Positions 41,801-52,153 of a stretch of DNA of 64,000 nucleotides are shown piece by piece. Made by a program: the position numbers and the translations under genes. How positions within the stretch are numbered: the first letter of the stretch is position 1; each line of letters opens with the position of its first letter. Where the stretch lies: assembly GCA_028753945.1 (NCBI GenBank), contig JAPNXP010000007.1, positions 62,001-126,000 of the forward strand. Direction: 5' to 3'. The notes beneath the pieces are model-generated. The model did not search any database, had not been told where the DNA came from, and saw only the letters and a list, made by a program, of their open reading frames with translations. This stretch comes from Hexactinellida sp. DTS-2022 (taxonomy: Eukaryota; Porifera; Hexactinellida).

Positions 41801-44800
41801 AGACGGATAGTCGAGCCTAGAGACTCTCTGTCGAGCGGGCCTGTGCTCCTAGCAAACACAAATAGGTACTCACTATAGACATGTACTTGTATAGATATGT
41901 ACTTAATCTACTGTAGTACTATACTACTCCGTTGGTGTTCGACGTTCGTATTAACGAGGTTCTATTGTACTCATTAGAGACTGATATATGTACAGTAGAA
42001 CTTGGTTAGTACAACACGGTTAATACGAACTCCAGATAAAGCAAACAATATTTTACCGTCTGTTGGTCTTCGTAATAACGAGGTTCTACTGTACTTAATT
42101 TGTTTAACGAAGTTTATAAAGCAGTATGTATTTTTATGTATGGTAAACTTGGTTAGTAGTAGTATTAATTAATTAAGCAATATCATTTGTATTGAAAAGG
42201 CTTTGAAGGGAACTGTAATAGTGTTCGTATTAATCGTGTTTCTACTAACGAGGTTATACTGTATTTACACTCAGATAATACGTAGTTATTCCATTCCCGT
42301 TATAAGATATAAATGAGTTATACTAATATACTGTATAAGGTATGTATTACCTGATGTCCCCAGTAACGGTATCTATCGATAGGAATGCGCTGGCAGCAGT
42401 AGGATTGTAGCTAACTATGCTGTAGCGAACTGTTCCATTCAAACCGAAATCTGAGTCAGTAGCTGTCACCTAGATACACATATACCTTTATTCTAACTAT
42501 CGGATTCTTCTTACTTCATTTCCATGCAAAGAATTTGTTAAAAAAACCGGTTTCTACTGTATATTCGTACATACTAAGGACAAATAACTAACTGCTAGTC
42601 TTATCCGGAAATTCGTATTAACCGTGTTCGTACTAACGAGGTTATACTGTAGTGTACGTATTTACCGGAATTCGTATTAACTGGCGTATTAACTAACGAG
42701 GTTCTACTGTATATTCGTACAAATAACTAACGGTTAGTATCGGGGTTCCCGTGGTTACATTCTCAGCCAATGAGATCCCGTAGTTCTGCTCTGAGAATAC
42801 AGGCATGTTGTCGTTAATGTCAGATAGCGCTATTTCCAGCAGCCAATCGGCTTGCAGTCTGGGGCTGCCTCCGTCCAATAGGCGCATCGGGAACGAGAAC
42901 TGCGTCTGGTTTTCTCTGTCCAGTGGAGCCTTGTTGTATATAAATACAGCCGTTCGGGTCATTAGGCGCTGGGACTAAGGGAGAGAGGTACATGTTGGAG
43001 AGATAGGGTAAGTAGGGATGTTTGTTGTTTCCAATAGAATGAGTTTTGAATTTTATTCAATACTTGTCATGAAAATGAATGAATATTCGAATATTGGTTC
43101 GTTTAGAAAATTATTCGTTTGTAAATTTCGAATATTTGTTCGATTAAAATTGGTTCGTTCGTTACATTACGACTATTCGTTTCAGCCCTACTAGCAACAC
43201 ATTGTGTATATAGGAATGTGGTGTACTCACGTTACAGAGTATAGGTGTGAAGTACTCCTGTCCCAGGGGTCCTAGCGACACCCCTGTGACCTGTCCATTC
43301 GCACCAGAGTCCTTATCCTCTACGATACCAACCTCTATCAGACACCTAGGGGACAGATTATTGTTAGTTCCTAATCAGGGGTTTATACAGGAGCGCGAGA
43401 CGCTCCTTTTAGAGTCAGTCGAAACCGGTTTTTCTAACTAACTATTTATAGCTGTAATACTATTGGACTATGATTTTTTGGAAATTTAATTAGGAAAGCG
43501 AAAACTTTGGATCCTCTCATATACCGTAACATTAATTTGTGATTTTAGGCGTATGGAAATTTGGATCAGACCAGGATTAGAGAGTACAGTTGAAACCGGA
43601 TATTTTTAACACCGGATATTTTTAACAATCGGATATTTTTTAAACATTTTCTTGTAAATATGTAATTAATTATTGTTGTTGTTGTAAAATCGGGTATTTT
43701 TAACAATCGGATATTTTTAACAAATTTTCGTGAAAAGAATGTATTAAAACATTCTTTTCACGAAATTGTGTTCAATTGTATTTACAAATGGCTGTATAAT
43801 ACTGTTTCCTAGGGATTATATGGCTACTCGCCTCAGGTCCTGTGTGCCTCTGAGCTGCCCAATGAAAGCACAGGTTATGGGATCAGCTGTTGGACAGCTG
43901 AGCTCCTCCTGGAGCCCCAGTCTCAGTCTGCTCTGTCCCTCTCGGAAGAGAATAGTGGGAGCGTTGTCGTTAGTGTCTGTAACCTCTACCGACACCTGTG
44001 CGGAGGTATACTGCTGTCCGGGCACCCCCTCGAGCTAAAGGGTAAGTAAACAACAACAACAACAACAACATACTACAGTAGAAAGTAAAGCTTGGTATAA
44101 TATATAGTAACTGTTGTAATCGGAACAAGATGCACTAATCTACCACAACAAAGTTTTAGATTTGTACGAATCCTTAATTAACCACAAGCATTAGAAATGT
44201 ACTACAAATTTTGTATTAACCAATGTCATTTGTATTGAAAGGCATTGCAGGGGACTGAATAGTGTTCCTAATATAACGAGGTTCTATTGACTATACTAAT
44301 ATACTTACAGGTATCGGGTTAGTAGCTCTAATCTGGAATATAATTCTGGGAGTGGTTTCAAAATCAATCTTGCGACTCACGCTGATATACCCGTCCGTAG
44401 AAACGACGAAAGGAATGTTATTTCCAACTAATGTATACAGCACTGTACCTCCAGAACCTACAACATATATCAGTTATAACCCATGGGGTAAGAATCTTAG
44501 TTGAGTTGAATTATCTAATGATTGATAAACTGTAGTTATAAATTCAATGGGGCAGGGTGTGATACAGAGGGGGCCCTGGGATTTGCCCCTCCAGGAAAGA
44601 TGCCCCCATCCCAGGATTTGTCTTAATTTTGGCCTATACATGTATATGCTAGGGGTGTTACCCGGTTCTCAGATACCCGGGTAAATACTCGGTTCCAAAA
44701 AATCGGATGAGATTCGATACTCGGGTAATTTAATCAGAATACCCGGGTATTGCGCATTATATAAAAGGCTTCGGAAAATTTGGAGAGTGAATTCGATACA

Positions 44801-47056
44801 CTGAACAAAGAATTCAAACTTTGTGAGCTAACCGGAACAAAATCAAATAATATACTCCTGTTAGACCAAGCCCTCTATATTATTCCGTATACCAGTGTAG
44901 AAGTTGAAAGAGCTTTTTCTTCTGCTGTGCTCTTCATTACTAAATTAAGGTCAAGTTTGAGTGACTCATCCTTAGATTCCTTAGTATTTTTAAAAGGATA
45001 TTTCAAAAGTTTACTGTAAAATAGTAAAATTTCAGATTATTTTAGAATAACATTTAGTTAGACAGAGATACATAGAAGTTAGAACATTTTCTTATCAACA
45101 ACATCAATATTTCTTTGTTATTTCAGATATTTAATTTTTAATTTACTATACTGATGATAGTAAATAAAGAATCATTTATGTTAATTTGTTAACGGGTCTT
45201 TCTTACATAAATTGAAAAATCCATGATTCGATGTGTATACAATGATCTTACTATTTATTAAAGGCATGTTGAAAAGTATTCTATGAACTTAAAAATATTA
45301 TTACCCGGGTACCCGAGTATATCCGGGTATTAGCTTGGCAAAGGATTCGAGAACCGGGTATTAGAATTTGAGGATTCGTCGACACCCCTAGTATATGCTG
45401 CTCCTTTATCCAAAGGAACAGTCTGTTTCTAGGAAAGATTCCCCCTCCAAGGAAAAATTTCTGTATCAAACCCTGTGGGGTATACGTATATTCCTTGGAT
45501 GGTACCCATGGGGATAAGAATGGTACCTGAATCTGTGTCAATAGCTTGTACTCTCCCTAACAACGCCCCTATAGGAGTATCCTCAGGAATGATGTAACTA
45601 TAGTTACTGCTAAGAAATGTAGGTATCTGATCATTGGAGTCTAAAATCTGTACAATCACAGAATGTTCCTGTCTCCTAGGGGGCGATCCCCCGTCTGAGG
45701 CTATCAACACCAGCTAAACAAACAACTGGTAAACAACAACAACAACAAGGGGTAGTTCAAACGTTACGTAACACTTCCAAGGGAGAGGGAATTAACTTAA
45801 TAACAAATGTTAACAAATATATATTAATTAACCAATGTGTGACAGAATATCTTTTAATATTACAACTAGGTCGAAAAGCTTGACATAGGGAGGGGGGGGT
45901 CTAATTTTCGGGAATTTGCGTTACGTAAGATTGAACGTCCCCTAACAACAACAACAACAGACCTGATATATGCGCTTAGTTTCATAATCCAACTTAGCAG
46001 ACAGTTGTATAAACACAGCTGGCAACACTGATACATTAAGTACAAACGGAATCTGCAGTATCTGCATTCCTTCCGCCACTGCAGTTGTCAGGAAGTATGT
46101 AACACTTCCGTTGGCCCCCTTGTCCGTATCCGTGGCCCTACTCAGTTCCGCCTGTGTGCCTACAGGGGAGAGCTCCTGGAACAGGGCTGTCTCCCCTGTG
46201 GAGGGAAATGTAGGGGAGTTGTCGTTAATGTCCAGGATTGTTATAAGCACTGTGGTGTAGGCTATTGCGTTATTGGGTGTGAGCAGAGACCATCTTATCT
46301 AAATACAGTATGCATAGGAAATACGTAGTATAGTATAGTATATAGTATGTTAGTTAATGTCAGTGAACTCTCGTTATAACGAAGTGTTTGGGACCTGTAA
46401 ATTCCTTCGTTATATCCGGATATTCGTTATAAGCTGATAATAATTAATGCATTTAGTGTTATAAGCGGTTATTTCGTTATAACAGGAGTTTACAGTAGTT
46501 AGTTAGTTTGATTGTTTGTCTGTTTGTTTGTTTGATTGATTGTTTATGTATCAATTAGTGTGTTTACTTGTTGTTGTTTACTCACCTGTAGAGATACGTT
46601 GGTGTACGCAATAGAATCGCTATCGAACTTTACAAGTGTAGTAATTTCGCTCGTGTTTGTGTTTATAAGAAACTGTAGCTGTTCTGAAGTGAAACTAACC
46701 AATAAAGTAAACACATAGATAAACAACAATATACTGTAATTCTAAACAGAGATATATAATCCCCTTCTATTATTCACAAACAACCAAACATAAATAACAA
46801 TTTACACTCACAAACAAACAAACATAAATAACCAATAAGTAAACACATAGATAATTATTTAAACAACAAATTACTTAATTCTAAACAGAGATAAGAACAC
46901 ATAATCCCTATAATTACTCACATACCTGAACTGTTGTCCGGTTTCTATAGGCCTACCTACAAAAGTCCCCACAGGCTGCTCCTCATAGACAAACAGCTGC
47001 GAATAAACACCCAACACAAACACAACAAACACTAACAAGCTACTATTAGCCCTCAT
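32829..47056 (-). CDS. Large cadherin with EGF and laminin-G domains (fat/flamingo-like), 24 exons
   Basis: Minus-strand exons: 46926-47056, 46586-46694, 45963-46298, 45527-45713, 44309-44457, 43832-44034, 43231-43345, 42732-42974, 42351-42469, 41597-41848, 40887-41104, 39875-40225, 39020-39790, 38523-38756, 37924-38252, 37514-37623, 36983-37205, 36651-36804, 36066-36355, 35399-35696, 34787-34970, 33974-34252, 33601-33815, 32829-33031; 1,900 residues in phase. Signal peptide, residues 1-19. About eight cadherin repeats (to ~800) with linkers DINDNSP, DSNDQIP, DTNDNAP, DINDNMP, DINDNSP, DYNDNVP. A cysteine-poor block leads into EGF domains (~975-1139), then laminin-G (~1140-1360), EGF (~1361-1411), second laminin-G (~1412-1668), EGF and one membrane span (AVFLMIMLVVVILFLALVAL). 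The tail is about 140 residues, Pro/Thr-rich, with no catenin-binding block I recognise. The ectodomain order resembles fat and CELSR; CELSR's seven spans are absent. Confidence 0.9.
33073..33251. mobile_element. pogo-like MITE family N (CAGTCAGGTTC..AGATCTGACTG)
   Basis: The ends ACAGTCAGGTTCTTTTAC and AATAAGCAGATCTGACTGTA are imperfect inverted repeats, with AACTTAATACAAACCCTATG in the middle. Related copies are at about 571-770 and 16670-16770, with pieces near 2880-2990. It lies in the cadherin gene's last intron. Confidence 0.65.
34369..34521. mobile_element. pogo-like MITE family D (CAGTCGAAACNGGTTTTTTCTAAC)
   Basis: ACAGTCGAAACAGGTTTTTT is inverted at the right end as TAGAAAAACCTGTTTCGACT. 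Other copies or halves are at about 14400-14480, 42475-42570, 43411-43445 and 60173-60355. About 150-180 bp, non-coding. Confidence 0.7.
40513..40850. repeat. Array of short palindromes AAGGGCTTAAGTCC
   Basis: AAGGGCTTAAG(C/T)CC(A/G)AG and its complement recur at least twelve times in about 340 bp in both orientations, so the region can fold into many alternative hairpins. It may be a decayed MITE built of subterminal repeats. It sits in the cadherin intron between exons 40887-41104 and 39875-40225. Confidence 0.7.
44650..45390 (+). mobile_element. hAT element remnant with transposase dimerisation domain
   Basis: The 741-bp element has ends TAGGGGTGT...ACACCCCTA and a perfect 8-bp target duplication GTATATGC (44642-44649 and 45391-45398). 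The subterminal regions repeat ACCCGGGTA motifs. An ORF on the plus strand (44780-45019) encodes a fragment of a hAT transposase C-terminus: the IPYTSVEVERAFS, TKLRSSLS and LDSLVFLKGYF signature of the hAT dimerisation domain. The catalytic part is missing, so this is an internally deleted, non-autonomous copy. It lies antisense in a cadherin intron. Confidence 0.88.
46361..46497. mobile_element. pogo-like MITE family B (CAGTGAACTCTCGTTATAAC)
   Basis: The left end CAGTGAACTCTCGTTATAAC pairs with ATAACAGGAGTTTACAGTA. The middle has GGATATTCGTTATAAGC. Other copies are at about 1342-1504, 6838-6956 (half), 11741-11860 and 21320-21402, with a scrap near 41163-41240. Confidence 0.7.
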
Positions 47057-47087
47057 ACTATACTAGATATCCCAACTAACCACTTGC

Positions 47088-47094
47088 CTATATA
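47088..47094 (-). promoter_or_regulatory. Possible TATA box of the cadherin gene
   Basis: The minus strand reads AATATATAGG about 32-38 bp upstream of the ATG at 47056. Weaker than the other TATA boxes here, because AT-rich flanks make chance matches likely. Confidence 0.35.
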
Positions 47095-47491
47095 TTAATT
47101 AACACGGCAGACACAATGGAGATGTGGATAATGGCTTCCGAATTATTTGGTTATAACTTATATGCTATATGAGTTTTAAAGGCTGCATTCTTACGCGTCA
47201 TACTTGTAGTTAGGGAATTAATATGGAATGGTACGAATACAAGACGCCTTTAAAGCAGCCTATCAACCGAATAAAACCATATATCAAACTATATAGTCTT
47301 AGTTCTTAATGTAATAACCAACCCACTAGTCTATAGAAATCCTATTATAACGCCCTTGCTAATAAACAAGACTCGATAATAATATTTTTTAATTGGACCT
47401 AGAACGATAATAATCGACTCTATCAACACGAACTAAGTAGACTAGATACTAGTAAATAACAACAACAACAATAATAACAGATTAGTTAGAC

Positions 47492-50400
47492 CTATTTCTT
47501 CTGACTAGCGAGCCACTTTGCTAATTCCCCAGGTTTCAATCCCTGGTCCACCCCTTCCTTAGCCTGGTCTTTCCACGGACTTATGGTGTACCCGTTAGAA
47601 TACAGGAATACTCGCTTGGACGCCTCGAAAGCCATGAACATTAGACCCGCGTACGGGGCCACCTACAGCACAGGGAACCATGGATATATGACTAGTTAAT
47701 CCGAACAGATTAAGCAGAGTCAAATACAGTCGAATAGAAATATCGGTTAAGGAGTTATAAGAACACCGGTCAAATACACTAGCTCTAGGTAATAGGAACA
47801 TGGATAAGGGAAATATCGGTTAAGGAGTACAAGGTCAATTCCCCTAGCCTATACAAATGCATGCAAGTAACTCCGGTTAATACGAATTCCGGATAATACA
47901 GTAGATGCCGGGTATAAGAACAATATATGCAGTTCCTGACGATGTTCTTATAACCGGTATCCACTGTACGAACATATTAAGACGGGCCCCTGTTGTTCCT
48001 ATTAACGAGTCTACTATAAGCTACATTAATCTACACGTACGTATAACCGGAACTATTAATACCTTGGCGAGGTTAGCAATTGTCCCTGACCATAGTCCGA
48101 AGAACCCATTCTTCTTTACGGTCTGTACAAACGCGTCCGCCATTCCTGTGAACTGAATGTCCACACCGCCGCCGCCGGCCAGGGCCTTGCTCTGAGCCTA
48201 CACAACAAGTATATGCATACCAAGCTCCATAGCTGTTGTCAGGCTACACCAGGGTACTCTCATAATGGATTATAGTGAACTGTACAGTAGAACCTCGTTA
48301 GTACGAACACAGTTAATACGAATACTATTTCAGTCCCCTTCAAAGGCTTTCAATACAAATTATATTGGTGACCGTTAATACTAACTCCGGATAAGGCGAA
48401 CAAACAGTTCCACAAAATCAGGTCTCTAAAATGGCTATTCAATGGGTAATACTCCGGTTAATACGAACTCCGGAAAAGCGAACATATTTTTACCGTCCGT
48501 TGGTGTTCGTAATAACGAGGTTCTACTGTACATACCAAGCTGCATATCTGTAGTAAGGCAGGCTAGCTCCCAAACAATGGCTACACGTTTGAATGAACTG
48601 ATACAAAGGAATACAATGGGCACAGCTGTAGCATTGGGAAGCAAGGTTTCTAATGCGATCAGCTGTTATATGCTAGGTTACGCTAGTGTGCTAGGGCATG
48701 CATATCTTACCTGTAACTTCTTACGGATTGTGTCGAATGGGAAGCTGAATGTCTAAGGAATACAAACAATAACAGCTGTACACATTCCTATTAGCTCAAA
48801 TACTAAATACTGGATTTTGTTAAGGCGATTGTGATACCAGTGCTTCATACAGGATTTTGCATGCAAGGGAGGCAATCTGGGATATGCAAATTCTTAAGGG
48901 GGCATAAATTAATACTTCGTTGTGTAAGTGGTTTTTCTAGGGGGACACTTGGGGGCAAATCCTGATTCTAATTTCTAATTGGTTAAGGTACACTATACAT
49001 TCCGATTGGCTCAGAGGAACTACAGATCATTGGATACTCAGATACACGGACCAAAGTTCTGATCATCATAGCCTTACATTCCTATTGCCTCAATAGTAAC
49101 CAAGGAAATTAGATATTCAACCCCATAAGAGGCAGTCCATAAGGCGAGGGGGGTAAACATTGTGTGACAAACCATCCTTTTGGTGTCACATTTTCAGAAA
49201 TTACCGTATATCCCCGAATAAGTGCCGGGTCAATAAAAATGGCATTGGTATGATAAGATTCAAAACATTAGTTGATCACTGGAGTGTAATTCCATCGATT
49301 TGGAAACTTCGGTATGTATACTGTCGGTGAGAACCATTAGAACCGACCTAAATATATATTTTGGATGTTTCAAAATAAATAAGGATAAATTTGGCCCACG
49401 AAAACAATACACGCTTATTCGAAGCAATACGGTACGTAACTTTTAAACGGCATCTAACTAGTCTGTTATAAGAGGTGTTATAAGGGGTGTTAAAAGAGGT
49501 GTTATAAGGGATTTACAACTTACCTGAGCGAATGAAGCCGCGAGACATCCGTTTATGAAGTTCTCCATTGCAGTCATCTTTGCCTTGGGTTTATTCCAGG
49601 CTTTGTCCAGCACCTCGTAAGCCATGAATGTACCCCCGGCAAACGGTATCACACCTAATTAGCACACAGTATAATACAGCCCGTATATAGTGGATACCGG
49701 ATACAAGAACATCATAGGGAACTGCATACAGTGTTCTTATAACCGGCATAAATAATATAGGGTATATGGCAACCGTTTTCCAGTAGAATATTCTTATAAT
49801 CTACTGTATAACTAACAACAGTATACCCTTGCTTGACTTCCTTACCAATGATAGATGTGGACAATCCTTTATAGAAAGCAAGCGGTCCCTCATTTGCGAA
49901 TATCTTCCTGAAAGCATCGAATATTCCCTTGTACGCCTTCTTGCTGGGATCAGTGTGCTGTGCGGTTAGTCGCGTCTTAACCATGTCTGTGGGGTAGGTG
50001 GTGATAGTCGCGGTTATGCCACCGCCGCTGCCGCACACAAGGGCCTTCAATGGGGAGAGACGACCCTCGTCGTCAACAAGCATTAGCTTGAATTTGTTGA
50101 AAGCCGCGAATTGTATGGCGGTGTATGGGAAGAGACGGATGCATGCGATACCGTTACCTAAGAGACAAATAGTGTGAATATTAGGAATACATTCAGAGGC
50201 ATGGAAATATTAGTAAGTAGGACAACTTTTGACCTTTTGACATACCCATGACCTTTTTTGTCATTTGACCTGTAGCCAGAAAGCCTCATTTTAATAAGAA
50301 AAACTAGGTATTTCAACGGAGTTTATTTGGATAGTAAGATTTCAGGGGGGATCAAAAATCTCCAGGAGGAAAAACTCAAAAATAGCCAGAAAGTTATAAG

Positions 50401-50691
50401 AGGGGGGTTGGGTCAAATTTATGAAGAAACCCCAGGTATATTAGGTATATAGAAATACAATTTTAACCTGAACTCCAACTTACCCTTCCAGAAGGCTCGA
50501 ATCCCTTCATTAGTGTATATGTTAGAGAATGACTTTATGAACCCTTGCTTGGTATCTTGTGTACCGACCTGGAATAGAATCTTTACAACATCGAGCGGAC
50601 TTGTTATGGTTCGACTCGTAACTCCAGCTATACCTCCAGAAAAGAAATTCTGCCAAAACGTCATTCGATCATCTTTTTTTGCTTTACCCAT
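47492..50691 (-). CDS. SLC25A43: Mitochondrial carrier family protein, SLC25A43-like
   Basis: Six minus-strand exons, 50484-50691, 49846-50157, 49524-49654, 48711-48752, 48063-48197 and 47492-47662, give 332 residues in phase. The fourth exon is only 42 bases. The three carrier repeats each have the PX(D/E)XX(K/R) signature: SPLDVVK, YPTDMVKTR and FPFDTIRKK. Further hallmarks are GNGIACIRLFPYTAIQF after repeat 1a and GLWSGTIANLAK before the last helix. The C-terminal part (GGVDIQFTGMADAF, SNGYTISPW, GVDQGLKPGEL) matches the SLC25A43 branch better than the SLC25A16/42 group, as far as I can judge without a search. The product should sit in the inner mitochondrial membrane; its substrate is unknown. 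Confidence 0.88.
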
Positions 50692-51545
50692 CGTGCTAGT
50701 ATAATATTACTATACAGAGAATGTGTGAATAAGTGATATAGCAAAGTGTTAGTTAGAGAGTCAAAACAAACGATATGGGTGTGTTACAAATTCTATCAAA
50801 TAACGGAAATGAATATTGCAAAATTATTCTGTTTGTTAGAATTGTATTTATAGTTATGTGGAGAGCCTATACAGACAGCACAAACGCTGATTGGTCAGCA
50901 CATGTTATGTGGGAACCAATGGGATTGTAATTCTTTCCGGAGGGAATTGGGGCCTAACTGACTGAATGAAATTAGAAACACAGTAATACACCGCTTATGC
51001 AAATACTGCATAATTGTTTTCCCGACAAATTCAGGCCCATAGACCCTATTACCTTATAACCAATAGGGCCTGTTAAAACTTTCGTATTTTGTAATGCAAA
51101 TTCCCGAAAATTTGACACCCCTCCCTTTGTCTTACAATTGTGGGGACATTTGCAATTACAAAAAGGATTTTTGTGTCACATTGGTTAATTAATTAACCCC
51201 ACTCCCTTGGAAGTGGGTACCTAATGTTTTAACAAATTAAATTAGCAGAATATTAATATGGACAGACCCTCTGATCTAATTAAATAGAGTTTACTTGTTT
51301 ATAGCCGCCAATATAAAGAGTTATAAATACCATTAGCCCGCATTAATTACAAAGGTGAATTATTTGTGTAATAAAAACTGAACAATTAAAATATTCGCCT
51401 TTGTATAGCATCAAACACAAATGACTGATTCGAAATTCCACACATTATGACCTTATATGGTAATAAAAAGAAGTTAGAAAACCTTGCTTTGACAAATACC
51501 AAAAAAGTTCTCTGTCAGGTACACGAAGTAACACAAAATATTCGC
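50692..51545. other. Intergenic region between SLC25A43-like and the small acidic gene
   Basis: AT-rich divergent gap. It contains a family F element (about 51055-51240). No TATA box stands out for the carrier gene, and nothing else is recognised. Confidence 0.5.
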
Positions 51546-51664
51546 AGGGATTAATGACTCACCAAACAGTTATTCACACAGCTATTCACACAGATTCCAA
51601 CACCAAAATCTATAAAAACCCCAGTATTGAAATACAAAACCAAGCTCTATTCAAACAACAACAG

Positions 51665-51844
51665 GTAAATGCAACTTATATTATTCATATTCATATTCAT
51701 ATATTTAACGGCTTATTTAATCGGCCAACACCTTTCCAATATAAAACCCGGCTTCGCAAAAGTGAATTTTTGATGTTAAAAAATGGCCCAGCCAAATTAT
51801 TGGCCGAAATATATAACATTTTCAAATATTTAATATTATTTTAG
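51665..51844 (+). other. Probable 5' UTR intron of the small acidic gene
   Basis: A donor CAACAG|GTAAAT at 51665 and an acceptor TATTATTTTAG at 51834-51844 bracket 180 AT-rich bases directly before the start codon. TATAAAAAC at about 51610 may be the promoter element. Confidence 0.5.
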
Positions 51845-51850
51845 ACAAAA

Positions 51851-52153
51851 ATGGAACAACAACCAATTGTAGCCGAAAGCAAGCCTATAGAAAAGGTACA
51901 GGAAATAGAAACCAATGCCGAAGAGCAGAAATTAGAGGAAATTGTGCCTGAAGACCAAAGTATGTTTATAAATACTAATTATATATCCTACAAATATGTA
52001 AACAAATATGTACTTATATCCTACAAAGTATGTTTATAAATACTTATTGTATCCTACAAATATGTAAACAAATTTGTTTATTGTTTAGATCTCGAGCAGG
52101 AGAGGTGTGAAGAGAAAACAACAGAGGAATCTGACCCAGTAGCTACAACATAA
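51851..52153 (+). CDS. Small acidic protein, 57 residues, unknown function
   Basis: Two exons, 51851-51959 and 52089-52153, join in phase to MEQQPIVAESKPIEKVQEIE followed by a Glu-rich body and ending DPVATT. There is no signal peptide, membrane span or known domain, and it is probably disordered. Support for a real gene: an acceptor just before the ATG with a matching upstream donor, good internal splice sites, and phase-consistent joining to a stop. Glu/Pro bias like that of the PH-domain gene downstream may mean a distant relationship, but the N-terminus differs. The donor region is tandemly duplicated in the intron. Confidence 0.55.

Noticed and set aside
45281-45541. Minus-strand ORF overlapping the hAT element end
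   Set aside because: It mixes element end and exon-4 flank; the cadherin exon ends at 45527 with a good donor.
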